From: Campylobacter gastrosuis
GTDB taxonomy: Bacteria > Campylobacterota > Campylobacteria > Campylobacterales > Campylobacteraceae
NCBI RefSeq assembly: GCF_030249845.1
Contig: NZ_JANURM010000005.1
Coordinates: 19,510-83,509 of the forward strand
Reading direction: 5' to 3'
Length of the DNA stretch: 64,000 nucleotides
The notes below the pieces were generated by a model, which made no database searches, was not told the origin of the DNA, and saw nothing but the letters and a program-made list of their open reading frames with translations. Every line of letters begins with the position of its first letter. Position 1 is the first letter of the stretch. A program made the position numbers and the translations under genes. Shown here piece by piece: positions 8,396 through 19,088 of this stretch.

Positions 8396-10393
8396 ATGCA
8401 AAAATGGACGCTAGAAGATGATGTAAATGACTATGTAAAGCAAATTTTTAATAAACTAGGTCTTAAAAAACAAATTGATTATAACGTTGAATCAAGTATG
8501 TCAGAGTATTTAAAAGATAGCCTAAAAGGCTCGGCAAAAACAGCGAGTAAATCAAATTTTGGCAAACCTGATTTTAGCATTGAAAAATACCAAATTCCAG
8601 TTATCATAGAAAACAAACTTCACACGAAAAAACTTATCAATCAAAATAAAGACAACATAAAATTTGATGACACTTCTATCTCAAATTTCGCCGTAAATGG
8701 CTCGTTATATTACGCTAGAAATATGATAGCTAGTGCTAAATATAGCGAAGTTATAGCCATTGGCATAGCAGGCGATGATATAAAAACAACGGAAATAAGC
8801 GTCTATTTTGTATATGGCACTGGTGAAAACGCCTTTAAATTTATGTCAAAATATGATAATTTAAATTTCTTAGAAAACAACTCCACTTTTAGCGAGTTTT
8901 TAAACGACGCCAAACTTACCGACGATGACAAACACCAAATTTTAATTACTTCACAAGAAAAGCTACAAATTTACGCCAAAAAGCTAAATAAGCTTATGCA
9001 CAATCACAACATAACCGCTCCACAAAGGGTTCTTTATGTCTCTGGTATGTTACTTGCTATGCAAGATATAAAGGATAAAAACGAGATTGTAGGCTACGGA
9101 CTTACAAGCGATGATTTAAAAGGCTTAATGCTTGAAAACGAGAGAGACGGCGTAAAAATAGTCGGTCGCATAAAAGAATTTTTAAAAAATCGTTCTATCC
9201 CACAAGATAAATTAAATCTAATGGTCGCTAGTTTTTCTGAAATTTCAAAAGACCCACAAAGAGATAAACCTACTAAAAATAATACGGAAGTCGCGAAATT
9301 TTTACAAAAAGATGCCTCTATAAACAAGCAAATTTTTACATTTATTTTTGAAAATATCTATAAACAAATAGATGGTTTTGGCGGACACATTGACATTATG
9401 GGCGAAATGTATAGTGAATTTTTAAAATATGCCTTAGGCGACGGCAAAGAGCTAGGCATCGTGCTTACTCCACCTTATGTAACAAAAATGATGGCGCAAA
9501 TTTTAGATATTGACAAAGACAGCAAAGTTATGGATTTAGCCACTGGTTCGGCTGGATTTTTAATTAGTGCAATGGAGCTTATGTGCGAAAATGCAAACCA
9601 AATTTACGCTAAAAATTCCACACAAGCTAACCAAGCCATTGAGATTATTAAAAAGAAAAACCTACTAGGCGTTGAGCTAAATGCAGAAATGTATACCTTG
9701 GCTGCTACAAATATGATTTTAAGAGGAGACGGCTCGGCAAATATCCAAAAAGCCAATACTTTTGAAACACCACCAGAGCTTTACGAAAGCTTTAACGCAA
9801 ATCGCATTTTATTAAATCCGCCCTTTTCATTTGAAGAAAATGGTATGCCTTTTATAAAATTCGGACTTTCTAAAATGCAAAATCACGGACTTGGCGCTAT
9901 TATTATTCAAGATAGTGCTGGAAGCGGAAAAGCCACAAAATCAAACAAAGAAATACTAAAACGCCACACCCTAATCGCAAGTATAAAAATGCCAACCGAC
10001 CTATTTTTGCCTATGGCAGGAGTGCAAACTAGCATTTATATTTTCAAAGCTGGTGTCGCACACGACTTTGAAAAGCCTGTTAAATTTATTGATTTTAGAA
10101 ATGATGGCTACAAACGCACCCAGCGCTCTTTACAAGAAATAGACAACCCAACACAAAGATACGCCGATATTGTTAAAATTTATAAAGCTGGCAAAAGTGC
10201 AAAAGTAAGTGATGAACTTTGGAATTTAGATGAAATTTACATTGAGGATTTTATAACAGATAGCGGAAATGACTGGAATTTTGACCAACACAAAAAGATA
10301 GACGCTATGCCAACTCTGAGCGATTTTAAAAAGAGCGTGAGCGATTATCTAGCGTGGGAAGTATTGCAAATTTTGCAAAAGGACGGACTTTAA
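8396..10393 (+). CDS. BcgI-like type IIB restriction-modification subunit (nuclease + N6-adenine methyltransferase)
   Basis: 665 residues. The N-terminus carries a PD-(D/E)xK nuclease motif: PDF at residues 58-60 and IENK at 71-74 (D59, E72, K74). The second half is an N6-adenine methyltransferase: a type I HsdM-like motif X (GIVLTPPYVTKMM, 354-366), SAM-binding motif I (DLATGSAGF, 380-388) and catalytic NPPF (474-477). There is no helicase domain, so this is not HsdR. The architecture and size match the A subunit of BcgI, a type IIB enzyme that cuts on both sides of its site and needs a separate specificity subunit, which is the next gene. Family placement is by architecture; the recognition sequence cannot be predicted. 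Confidence 0.85.
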   Translation: MQKWTLEDDVNDYVKQIFNKLGLKKQIDYNVESSMSEYLKDSLKGSAKTASKSNFGKPDFSIEKYQIPVIIENKLHTKKLINQNKDNIKFDDTSISNFAVNGSLYYARNMIASAKYSEVIAIGIAGDDIKTTEISVYFVYGTGENAFKFMSKYDNLNFLENNSTFSEFLNDAKLTDDDKHQILITSQEKLQIYAKKLNKLMHNHNITAPQRVLYVSGMLLAMQDIKDKNEIVGYGLTSDDLKGLMLENERDGVKIVGRIKEFLKNRSIPQDKLNLMVASFSEISKDPQRDKPTKNNTEVAKFLQKDASINKQIFTFIFENIYKQIDGFGGHIDIMGEMYSEFLKYALGDGKELGIVLTPPYVTKMMAQILDIDKDSKVMDLATGSAGFLISAMELMCENANQIYAKNSTQANQAIEIIKKKNLLGVELNAEMYTLAATNMILRGDGSANIQKANTFETPPELYESFNANRILLNPPFSFEENGMPFIKFGLSKMQNHGLGAIIIQDSAGSGKATKSNKEILKRHTLIASIKMPTDLFLPMAGVQTSIYIFKAGVAHDFEKPVKFIDFRNDGYKRTQRSLQEIDNPTQRYADIVKIYKAGKSAKVSDELWNLDEIYIEDFITDSGNDWNFDQHKKIDAMPTLSDFKKSVSDYLAWEVLQILQKDGL

Positions 10394-10412
10394 ATTTAAA
10401 CTAAACGAAAAT

Positions 10413-11558
10413 TTGCGAAATGTTGAGAGCGAATTTATAAAAAACGGCGGAGAGTTTAGGGAGGTAAATTTAAGTGAGATTTTTACTATTGAACGCGGAA
10501 CAAGATTTATAAAATCTAAACGGCAAAAAGGCGAATTTGCACTTGCGACCGCTGGTGAATTAAATCAAGGCGTGGCTGAATTTATCGCCTATAATGATGA
10601 ATTAAAACTTTATGAAAATCATTTAACGATTGATATGTTTTGTAATTGTTTTTATCGTCCGTATAAATTTATGTGCGATGATAATATTTTGGTTTTATTT
10701 CCGCTAAATGAAAATTTAAACGGCAAAATGTTGCTTTATATAGCGTCTATTATAAATTTGTCAAAATCACAATTTGGTTATGGAAAACAATATCGTCAAA
10801 AATCATTTTTAGAACATAAAATAAATTTACCTTTCCAAAACGGCGAAATTGATTTTGATTTTATGGAGAATTTTATAAGTGAGCTTGAAAAAGAGCGTGT
10901 GTGCGAATTAGAAACAGAACATATACGTGAGCTAGAAGCATATCTAAAAGCCGCTGACTTAAAAGACTATGAACTAACCCAAAACGAAAAGGACGCCTTG
11001 GCGAAATTTGATGATTTTAGCAAATGGGGAGGGGTAGCGAGTGAATTTAAAATCGGCGATTTGTTTTATGTAAAATCAAACCCACAATTAAATAAAGATA
11101 GTTTTAAATTTTCAGATAATGCAGAGTATCCGTATTTTACGCGCACAGTTTTAAATAACGGCATAGCTGGATATGTGGATTATTTAGATGATGAGCATAA
11201 AATCACTGGCAACTCTTTGGCTGTTGGTATGCTTGGTATGCAATTTTTTTATATGCAAAAGGACTTTTATGCTGGGCAATTTACAAAAACAATCTACCCA
11301 AAATTTGAAAATTTTAACTCCGTAATCGCTCAATACTTCATAACTTGGCTAAATAAAAATCAAGAAATTTATCAAAGCGGTTTGGTTAGAGATTTTGAAA
11401 ATTTATTTAACAACACAAAAATATCTCTTTTAACCAAAAACAACGCCCCAGATTATGAATTTATGAGCGACTTTATAAGAGCCGTGCAAAAGCTAGTCAT
11501 AAAAGATGTCGTGCTTTGGAGCGAAAAAAAGATAGAAGCGACAAAAAGTGTAATTTAG
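10413..11558 (+). CDS. Specificity (S) subunit of the BcgI-like system
   Basis: 381 residues. Two target-recognition halves are visible: one opening REVNLSEIFTIERGTRFI (about residue 15) and the second opening EFKIGDLFYVKSNP (about residue 210), each followed by a helical spacer, as in HsdS/BcgIB proteins that read the two halves of a split DNA site. The start is TTG at 10413; the frame is open back to 10353 but holds no ATG or GTG, and no strong RBS is seen, so coupling to the upstream gene (19 bases away) is likely. The stop lies within a strong terminator hairpin. Confidence 0.85.
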   Translation: MRNVESEFIKNGGEFREVNLSEIFTIERGTRFIKSKRQKGEFALATAGELNQGVAEFIAYNDELKLYENHLTIDMFCNCFYRPYKFMCDDNILVLFPLNENLNGKMLLYIASIINLSKSQFGYGKQYRQKSFLEHKINLPFQNGEIDFDFMENFISELEKERVCELETEHIRELEAYLKAADLKDYELTQNEKDALAKFDDFSKWGGVASEFKIGDLFYVKSNPQLNKDSFKFSDNAEYPYFTRTVLNNGIAGYVDYLDDEHKITGNSLAVGMLGMQFFYMQKDFYAGQFTKTIYPKFENFNSVIAQYFITWLNKNQEIYQSGLVRDFENLFNNTKISLLTKNNAPDYEFMSDFIRAVQKLVIKDVVLWSEKKIEATKSVI

Positions 11559-11576
11559 TAGCCTAGCTACTAAATT
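11552..11576. terminator. Bidirectional terminator between the S subunit and cpoB
   Basis: Perfect 11 bp inverted repeat AATTTAGTAGC/GCTACTAAATT with a 3-base loop, lying between two convergent genes and including the S-subunit stop codon. Confidence 0.85.
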
Positions 11577-11577
11577 T

Positions 11578-12405
11578 CTACTTTCGCTCAGGGGTTGCTT
11601 GTGCCTCTTTTGTATCTGGATAGCCGACTTTTAAAGCCCTGTAAAATCTATTTGCACTATTTGTGTCGCCGACCTTATCAAAGCTAATGCCAGTGTGATA
11701 TAAAAGCTTTGGCAGATACGAAGCCTTGTCATCAAGCTCAATGCTCTTTTGATAGTGTTTTATCGCTGTTGCGTAGGATTTTTCTTTATAGGCTATCTCG
11801 CCAAGATAGAAATTTGAAGTCGCTGGTCTGTTATTTTTGCTGATTAAATGCTCAAAATACGCCTTTGCTTCATCGTTTTTATTTGAGTTAAAAAGCTTTA
11901 CTGCCTCATCAAAAATTTCTTTGTTGCTCTTTTTTGAAAGCTCAGTTTTTGGCGAAGCACTCTCTGTTTTTGTGATGGTTTGTGATGATTTTTTATCTAT
12001 TAAACTGCCTAGTTTATTTAGCGTGTCGGTTATGTTTTTGTAATTTTTCTCCTGCAAAGCCCTTGTGTCATCAACATAAGCTTTAAGCGAAGCGATAGAC
12101 TCGCCAGAGCTGTTTGTGTCGCCATTTATTCTGATTTCAAGCTCATTTACTCGCTGTTCTAGCCTACTCATTCTAGCACTCACGCCTTCAAGCAGACTTT
12201 GCATACCTTGAATTTGCTCCTCAATTGAGCCAAGACTAGACTCCAAACTAGCGACATTTTGTCTATTTTTTAAGACTTCTTTTTCGCTATCGGTAAGTCC
12301 ATAAGGATTTTGTGAGTTTAAATTACCCGCATCAAACGCCGAAACCTCCGCTAAAAGCGGGAGTATAGCCGATAAAATGGCTACACTTAGGATTTTTTTC
12401 TTCAT
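11578..12405 (-). CDS. cpoB: Tol-Pal coordinator CpoB (YbgF), TPR protein
   Basis: 275 residues. Signal peptide (residues 1-23), a coiled coil rich in Leu/Glu/Ser (about 40-125) and C-terminal TPR repeats (SNFYLGEIAYKEKSYATAI and following), the CpoB/YbgF architecture. CpoB links peptidoglycan synthesis to outer-membrane constriction during division. Last gene of the tol cluster, 3 bases after pal, and ended by the bidirectional terminator. Confidence 0.92.
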   Translation of the reverse strand: MKKKILSVAILSAILPLLAEVSAFDAGNLNSQNPYGLTDSEKEVLKNRQNVASLESSLGSIEEQIQGMQSLLEGVSARMSRLEQRVNELEIRINGDTNSSGESIASLKAYVDDTRALQEKNYKNITDTLNKLGSLIDKKSSQTITKTESASPKTELSKKSNKEIFDEAVKLFNSNKNDEAKAYFEHLISKNNRPATSNFYLGEIAYKEKSYATAIKHYQKSIELDDKASYLPKLLYHTGISFDKVGDTNSANRFYRALKVGYPDTKEAQATPERK

Positions 12406-12408
12406 AGA

Positions 12409-12921
12409 TTATGGAAGAACTTTAAATTCAACACGTCTATTGTCAGCGTCGCAAGCTTTTGTTTTGCTTGTGCAAACTGGGTTGCTCTCGCCATAGCTTA
12501 CAACTGCGATTCTATCAGCCGAAACGCCATTTTTTACAAGTGCGTCTTTTACGCTTTTAGCACGTTTAAGACCAAGTGCGTAGTTATACTCATCTGTGCC
12601 CCACTCATCGCAGTTACCTTCAACTTTTACAGATAAAGATGAAGCCTCGCTTTGGTTAAACAAAGACGCATTTTGGCTTACAACGCCTTGTTGGTCGGCT
12701 TTAATGTTAAATTTATCAAAGTCAAAATATACATTTTTAACTTGACCTTGAATGCTTGAAATTAAAGCGTTAAGTCTATCAGCGTCGCTCATACCAGTGC
12801 TTTGAGAGCCCATATCAGAATTTGAAGCGTTTGCACTCATATCAACTTCTGGGTTTTTGCTTGAACAACCGCTGAAAATTAAAGCTGCTATTGCAGCACC
12901 TGCTAAAACTACTTTTTTCAT
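12409..12921 (-). CDS. pal: Peptidoglycan-associated lipoprotein Pal
   Basis: 170 residues. Signal segment ending in lipobox IFSGC (Cys19), then a flexible Ser/Asn-rich linker, then an OmpA-like peptidoglycan-binding domain with VYFDFDKFNI, GNCDEWGTDEYNYALGLKRA and the terminal DNRRVEF. Pal ties the outer membrane to peptidoglycan and binds TolB. Located 58 bases downstream of tolB with its own RBS. Confidence 0.97.
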   Translation of the reverse strand: MKKVVLAGAAIAALIFSGCSSKNPEVDMSANASNSDMGSQSTGMSDADRLNALISSIQGQVKNVYFDFDKFNIKADQQGVVSQNASLFNQSEASSLSVKVEGNCDEWGTDEYNYALGLKRAKSVKDALVKNGVSADRIAVVSYGESNPVCTSKTKACDADNRRVEFKVLP

Positions 12922-12979
12922 TTTTCTTCCTTTCTACTTGAAAAAATTTGCGTGATTATAGCACAAAATTTAAAAAATG

Positions 12980-14239
12980 TTACCAATCTATTGACTGAAT
13001 TTTACCTATTTTTAGCGGAAATTGAAAACTTTTATTCTCGCTTAGTCTAATTACGCCTAGTGAGCTTTGATTGCCTAGCTGTTTTATAAACACGATACTT
13101 TCGCCATCGCTTGAAAATCTAGGGTAGTTGTTTTTGCCACTTGCTGTGAGCTGGCGGATAAAATCTGTCTTTGTTGAGATTAAATATATGTTAAACGTGT
13201 TGCTTGGGTCGGCTGAATTTTCACGACTTGAATACGCAACATAATTGCCAAAAGTCGTAACTGAGTTGTTGTTTTTGCCGTGAAAGACCATTTGTTCTAC
13301 GCTTTTTGTAGCGATATCGGTTGCAAAAACGTTTGGATAGCCAAGTCTATCTGAAACAAAAACCACTCTCGTGTCGTTATCTACAAAATTCCCATTTACA
13401 TCAATGCCGACATAGTTTGTTAGCTGGGTTAAATTTTTGGTGTTTAAATCGTAAATGTAAATATCTGGCTGGTCTTTTGGCGCCATAGTTAGCAGGATTT
13501 TGCGTCCGTCTTTGCTGACATCTGAGGCGATTAGCATACCTTGGCTGTCTATGATTTTAGCCTTAGTTGCGTTTAGTAAATCATATCTAAATAGCGTTGG
13601 TTTGTTATTTACGTAGGCTGTGTAGTAAAAAATTCTCTGGTCTTCACCGCTCCATTTTGGGAAGATGTTTAGTCCGCCTTTGATGATTGTTTTTTGATAG
13701 GTCAAAGTGTAGTCAGCGACTGAAATTTCGCTCTCTTTTGCCGATGTGTATTTTGAAAAAAGTATAAATTTCTCCATCCAGCCAACTGGTGGCAAACCAA
13801 GCTCATTTGTCAGCTCAACAACTGCCTTGTGTGCTAAAAATGGGTATTTTTCGCCGACCATATTGTAAATTTTGCTGTATTTTACCGAGCCGTTTCTTGC
13901 GTCAATTAGCTTTACTTTTAGGTTTAAATTTGAGCTTTGAGTACCTTCAAGCATATATCTAAAAATCAGCTCAACGCCGCCACTGCCGATATTTGTCGTA
14001 GCGTCGCCGTCAAAACTAGCCACGCTGTGTCCATCAACAATCTCAAAATCAGAGCTGACCTTTAAGTCGCCAAGCATAATTTTAAAAAATTTCTCTTTAA
14101 AAAGCTGGTCTGAGATTGAATTGGTAGCGTCTTGAAGGACTATTTTAGGCAGAGCAACGCCTTGATTTACCACAGAAATGGTCGCATCAGCACCAAAAGC
14201 CCCCAAAATAAGGGCAAAAATAAGAAGTAACTTTTTCAT
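12980..14239 (-). CDS. tolB: Tol-Pal translocation protein TolB
   Basis: 419 residues. Signal peptide (about 1-17) followed by the TolB N-terminal domain and a six-bladed beta-propeller with repeated Asp-box-like strands (KDGRKILLTM, DTRVVFVSDR, YPRFSSDGESIVF). TolB is a periplasmic protein that shuttles between Pal and the TolA complex. Its start overlaps the stop of the small TolA-domain gene by one base. Confidence 0.96.
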   Translation of the reverse strand: MKKLLLIFALILGAFGADATISVVNQGVALPKIVLQDATNSISDQLFKEKFFKIMLGDLKVSSDFEIVDGHSVASFDGDATTNIGSGGVELIFRYMLEGTQSSNLNLKVKLIDARNGSVKYSKIYNMVGEKYPFLAHKAVVELTNELGLPPVGWMEKFILFSKYTSAKESEISVADYTLTYQKTIIKGGLNIFPKWSGEDQRIFYYTAYVNNKPTLFRYDLLNATKAKIIDSQGMLIASDVSKDGRKILLTMAPKDQPDIYIYDLNTKNLTQLTNYVGIDVNGNFVDNDTRVVFVSDRLGYPNVFATDIATKSVEQMVFHGKNNNSVTTFGNYVAYSSRENSADPSNTFNIYLISTKTDFIRQLTASGKNNYPRFSSDGESIVFIKQLGNQSSLGVIRLSENKSFQFPLKIGKIQSIDW

Positions 14240-14562
14240 TATATCTCCGTTGTTTTGTTTTCTAGTTTTAGTTTTAAAATCGTCTCACGCTTGTTTGCTT
14301 TTTTTGGGAATTTCTCGCCCTTTAAAACATCAAGGCACGATTTTAGCTCGGCATTAAAGCTGTCGTTTTCTGACATTTGTGCGATTTGGTAGCTAAAATT
14401 CCCGCTAGTATCAATGTGAATTTTTACCACTGCTTCGCCATTTTGTGCGATTTTACAGCCTTTGTAGTGGCTATTTACACGCCCTGCTATCTCATTTACT
14501 ATGCTTTCAGATGAAGCGGCAAATGCGTAAGCACAAGTGAAAAATAGTAGAAATTTTTTCAT
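14239..14562 (-). CDS. Small exported TolA C-terminal-domain paralogue
   Basis: 107 residues with a signal peptide (MKKFLLFFTCAYAFAAS). The mature part parallels the C-terminal domain of the adjacent TolA: here NGEAVVKIHIDTSGNFSYQI, in TolA DNFAKITFMVDMSGNFSYEI, then matching F(N)..LK/VK.CL and EKFP/ENFP blocks. It lacks the membrane anchor and Pro-rich stalk of TolA, so it should be a free periplasmic domain. It lies between tolA (16 bases upstream) and tolB (overlapping by one base). Probably an internal duplication; it may compete with or assist TolA in binding TolB or Pal. That role is inference. Confidence 0.78.
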   Translation of the reverse strand: MKKFLLFFTCAYAFAASSESIVNEIAGRVNSHYKGCKIAQNGEAVVKIHIDTSGNFSYQIAQMSENDSFNAELKSCLDVLKGEKFPKKANKRETILKLKLENKTTEI

Positions 14563-14578
14563 ATTTTCTCCTGAAAAT

Positions 14579-15406
14579 TTATTGTGTGTCTAGTTTATCT
14601 CTTAAAGTTAAATTTATAGTAAGTGATTTAGTTTTAGAGAATGGGAAATTCTCTTTTGATAGCTTTTCAAGGCAATCTTTTACCTTTTCATTAAACTCAT
14701 CATCATATGAAAGCTCGGTAATTTCATAGCTAAAATTCCCACTCATATCCACCATAAAGGTAATTTTTGCAAAGTTGTCTGAATTTGCCTTATAGCCCTG
14801 CCAACGCCTTTGTATCTGCTTCTCAATCGCACCGATAACTGGGTCGTAAGTGCCTGTTTTTTGCGATTTTGGCGTGGTAGTCGTGGTGTCAATTTTTAGA
14901 CTTTTAACAATATCAGTCGCCTGTGTGCTTTGCTTAGCCTCGCTTTTTTCGCTCTTTTTATTTGCCTGTTTTTTTGGCGTGTCTTTTAGCTTTGATGTGT
15001 CAATGTCGCTAAAAAGGCTCTTTAAGCTTGGCTTTGGTTCTGGTTTTGGCTCTGGCTCTTTAACTGGCTCAGGCTCCTTTATCGGCTCTGGCAAAATTTC
15101 AGGTGGTGGTGGCAGGCTCTCTTTTGGAGTGGTTATCTCTGGCTCTTTTACTGGCTCAGGCTCCTTTATCGGCTCCGGCTTTGGCTCATCTTTTTTTATC
15201 TCATCGGCTTGTTTTGGTGCCTTTTTTGTTTCTGAAATTTCACGCTCAACGACTATAATATCCATAAAGGCATCTTTATCATCTGTGTATTTTTTTGGCG
15301 GGTCGGTAAAAATGGATAAATTTATAAAAAGCCCCGCTAAAATCACGGCATAAATGCAAAAGGCTACCAAAAACGAGCTGATTGTGGGGTAGTTAAATTT
15401 TGGCAT
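14579..15406 (-). CDS. tolA: Inner-membrane anchored TolA/TonB-like protein
   Basis: 275 residues. One N-terminal membrane helix (about residues 10-31, SFLVAFCIYAVILAGLFINL), a long Pro/Glu/Lys stalk with repeated KEPEPVKEPE units (about 65-125), and a C-terminal globular domain ending in the LTINLTLRDK strand. This is the TolA layout; the Pro-rich stalk also resembles TonB, but the position after tolR and before tolB supports TolA. It transmits the proton-motive force from TolQR to the outer membrane. Confidence 0.9.
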   Translation of the reverse strand: MPKFNYPTISSFLVAFCIYAVILAGLFINLSIFTDPPKKYTDDKDAFMDIIVVEREISETKKAPKQADEIKKDEPKPEPIKEPEPVKEPEITTPKESLPPPPEILPEPIKEPEPVKEPEPKPEPKPSLKSLFSDIDTSKLKDTPKKQANKKSEKSEAKQSTQATDIVKSLKIDTTTTTPKSQKTGTYDPVIGAIEKQIQRRWQGYKANSDNFAKITFMVDMSGNFSYEITELSYDDEFNEKVKDCLEKLSKENFPFSKTKSLTINLTLRDKLDTQ

Positions 15407-15407
15407 T

Positions 15408-15806
15408 TTATCCGTTTGTTTGTAGGGCGACTTTGCTAAAACCGATATTTTTTAGGGTTTTTAGCACAAACATTACATCATCGTATTTTAAATTCTTATC
15501 AGCCTTGATATAAACTGGCATAGATTTGTCGTATTTTGCACCAATAAGCACGATATTATCGGCTAACTCATCTAAGCTCATCGTGCTTTGTTCAATCCTG
15601 ACCTCTCGGTTTTGATTTATTAATACGATTAAATCCTTTTGCTGTGTGGCTGACGTCTTTGTTTTTGAGCCGTTTGGTAGGGCGATGTCTTCTTGATAGA
15701 CAATCGTTGGCATCGTAACCATAAGTATGGCAAGTAAAACTAGCATAATATCAACTAATGGCGTGATATTAAGCTCTGGTGCGTCATCTTCAAATCTACT
15801 TGCCAC
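15408..15806 (-). CDS. tolR: Tol-Pal proton channel subunit TolR (ExbD family)
   Basis: 132 residues. N-terminal cytoplasmic stretch with ELNITPLVDIMLVLLAILMV, whose Asp (D18) in the single membrane helix is the proton-carrying residue of ExbD/TolR. The remainder is periplasmic and ends in the VALQTNG beta segment. One base separates it from tolQ and one from tolA. Confidence 0.95.
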   Translation of the reverse strand: MASRFEDDAPELNITPLVDIMLVLLAILMVTMPTIVYQEDIALPNGSKTKTSATQQKDLIVLINQNREVRIEQSTMSLDELADNIVLIGAKYDKSMPVYIKADKNLKYDDVMFVLKTLKNIGFSKVALQTNG

Positions 15807-16379
15807 TTAAAACTCATCTTTCGTGCTAATTAACACATCGGCTTGACGCTCTAAAATTCCGACTAATTCGTAGGATTTTCGCTTGATTAAAAGGCTAAAT
15901 GTGTAGGCTGGTATGGCTACAAAAATTCCAGTGCCAGTGGCGACTAGTGCCTCTGAAATGGCTGGGGCAATGACGTTTAATGAAGCCTGACCGCTACCAA
16001 GTCCAGAAAAGGTTTCAAGAATTGAGATAACGGTGCCAAAAAGCCCAATAAAAGGCGAAGTGGAGGCGATGATATTTAGCCAAACAAGCCCACTTGTGGA
16101 TTTTCGCTCAACTAGGCTAATGCCGATATTTAGTCTCTCTTTACTAATACCGCCTGAAATGATCTTTTTTAAAAAAGAGTCGCTTGGTATGGTCTTAGCA
16201 CCCATTAGCAAGGACTCCAACGCATTTTGCTCTCTCTTTTGCCAAGCACTAAGACCAGCCATACGAGAAAAAAGTATCGTAAATGTGATAACAAAATAGA
16301 TAGAGAGCCAACCTAAAACGAAAATCGTAATAAAACTACTTCGTGAAAAGTAGTTTAAAAAAATATCAATGCCACCCAC
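15807..16379 (-). CDS. tolQ: Tol-Pal proton channel subunit TolQ (MotA/TolQ/ExbB family)
   Basis: 190 residues with three predicted membrane helices (about 15-38, 100-125, 145-170) and the conserved GLVWLNIIASTSPFIGLFG and ALVATGTGIFVAIPA segments of the family. Starts with GTG directly after the atpC stop (adjacent bases), so the tol genes are probably read through from the ATP synthase operon. Confidence 0.94.
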   Translation of the reverse strand: MGGIDIFLNYFSRSSFITIFVLGWLSIYFVITFTILFSRMAGLSAWQKREQNALESLLMGAKTIPSDSFLKKIISGGISKERLNIGISLVERKSTSGLVWLNIIASTSPFIGLFGTVISILETFSGLGSGQASLNVIAPAISEALVATGTGIFVAIPAYTFSLLIKRKSYELVGILERQADVLISTKDEF

Positions 16380-16769
16380 CTATTTTGCTCTCGCTATACT
16401 TTCCATTTTTGCCATAGTTGCCGCTAGGGCGTTTGTATCGCTACCCATACTTTCTATTAGCTCTTTTGCCTGATTTAGCGAATTTGCAAGGTCGCTTTCA
16501 CTATTTCCAGCGACATAAACAGCACCATCGGCTAAGATTGTAACCTTATTTTCATCAATCTTAGCATATCCCCAGTTTATGGCGACTACATCGTGCTTTT
16601 TATCTAGTGTTTCAATATCAACAATCCCAGCCTTTAAAAGCGAAACCAAAGAGGCGTGGTGAGGCATTACGCCAAACTCGCCATCGCTCCCGGGTAGCAC
16701 CACACTACTAACATCGCCAGAAAATATCTGTCCGTGCGGTGTTACTATCTCTAAATGCAACTTATCCAT
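16380..16769 (-). CDS. atpC: ATP synthase epsilon subunit
   Basis: 129 residues. The beta-sandwich domain is recognisable from LHLEIVTPHGQIFSGDV and GEFGVMPHHASL near the N-terminus; the C-terminal helical hairpin follows. Epsilon sits on the central stalk of F1 and regulates ATP hydrolysis. Last ATP synthase gene, immediately followed by tolQ. Confidence 0.96.
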   Translation of the reverse strand: MDKLHLEIVTPHGQIFSGDVSSVVLPGSDGEFGVMPHHASLVSLLKAGIVDIETLDKKHDVVAINWGYAKIDENKVTILADGAVYVAGNSESDLANSLNQAKELIESMGSDTNALAATMAKMESIARAK

Positions 16770-16780
16770 TACGCTTCCTT

Positions 16781-18178
<1,398 letters not shown>

Positions 18179-18191
18179 TTATACCCCTTTC

Positions 18192-19079
18192 TTATTTCAT
18201 AGACTCAACACCGCTGATAATCTCAATCAGCTCGGTGGTAATAGACTCTTGTCTTGCTTTGTTATAGGCAAGATTTAGCTCTCTAACACGCTCTTTTGCG
18301 TTGTTTGTCGCATTATCCATAGCCTGCATTCTAGCACTATGCTCAGCTGCCAAGCTATCAACAAGCGAGTAATACATACTATACTCAAAATACTTTTTAA
18401 GTAGCTCATCTAAAATCACGGCATTATCATCATCTGGCTCAAATTCCATTAAAGAATTTGTAGGCTCTTCAATGACTTTTGGTGGCTCAACTGGGAGTAA
18501 ATCATTTACTCTAATCTCTTGCGAGATCATATTTTTATAGCCGTTATGCACCAAAATAACCTGATCTGTCGCACCGCTAACAAAATCGCTAACAGCGTCT
18601 TTTATGATATTTTGTGCCTTTTCGTATGTCGGCGATGAGCTTACGCCAACATAGCTTTCAAGCAGATCAACGCCTTGAAAATTAAAAAACTCAATGCCCT
18701 TTTTGCCGATAGCACGGAGTCTTACTTTGATCTTTTTCTCTTTAAACTCATCTATTAAATTTCTAACGCACTTTATCGTTTGGACGTTAAAACCGCCACA
18801 AAGTCCCTTATCAGCTGCAACAAATATAATATCAACCTTGCTTAAATTCTCATTTTTATGAAAAAATTTGCTCTCACTTGCAACAGAGGCGTATTGGTTG
18901 ATCTTATACGCTATTTCTGATAAAACTTCATTGACTTTAAGAGCATAAACCCTAGACCTACGCGCTGCCTCTTCTGCCTTTCTAAGCTTTGCAGTAGATA
19001 CAAGCTTCATCGCACGAGTGGTCTTTTGCGTGTTTTGAACGCTCTTAATCTTTCGTTTTATATCTTTTAAATTTGACAT
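18192..19079 (-). CDS. atpG: ATP synthase gamma subunit
   Basis: 295 residues. N-terminal helix with [20 protein letters not shown] and C-terminal helix with [20 protein letters not shown], the two coiled-coil ends that form the rotating central stalk. A central [11 protein letters not shown] motif is also typical. Between atpA and atpD in the canonical order. Confidence 0.97.
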   Translation of the reverse strand: MSNLKDIKRKIKSVQNTQKTTRAMKLVSTAKLRKAEEAARRSRVYALKVNEVLSEIAYKINQYASVASESKFFHKNENLSKVDIIFVAADKGLCGGFNVQTIKCVRNLIDEFKEKKIKVRLRAIGKKGIEFFNFQGVDLLESYVGVSSSPTYEKAQNIIKDAVSDFVSGATDQVILVHNGYKNMISQEIRVNDLLPVEPPKVIEEPTNSLMEFEPDDDNAVILDELLKKYFEYSMYYSLVDSLAAEHSARMQAMDNATNNAKERVRELNLAYNKARQESITTELIEIISGVESMK

Positions 19080-19088
19080 TTTCTAGCC

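Noticed and set aside
8396..10393. Annotation as plain type I HsdM
   Set aside because: An N-terminal PD-(D/E)xK nuclease motif is present and no HsdR gene is nearby; BcgI-like is a better fit.
14985..15210. Repeated GGCTCAGG-like DNA in tolA
   Set aside because: It encodes the KEPEP stalk of TolA; a protein repeat, not a mobile or regulatory one.
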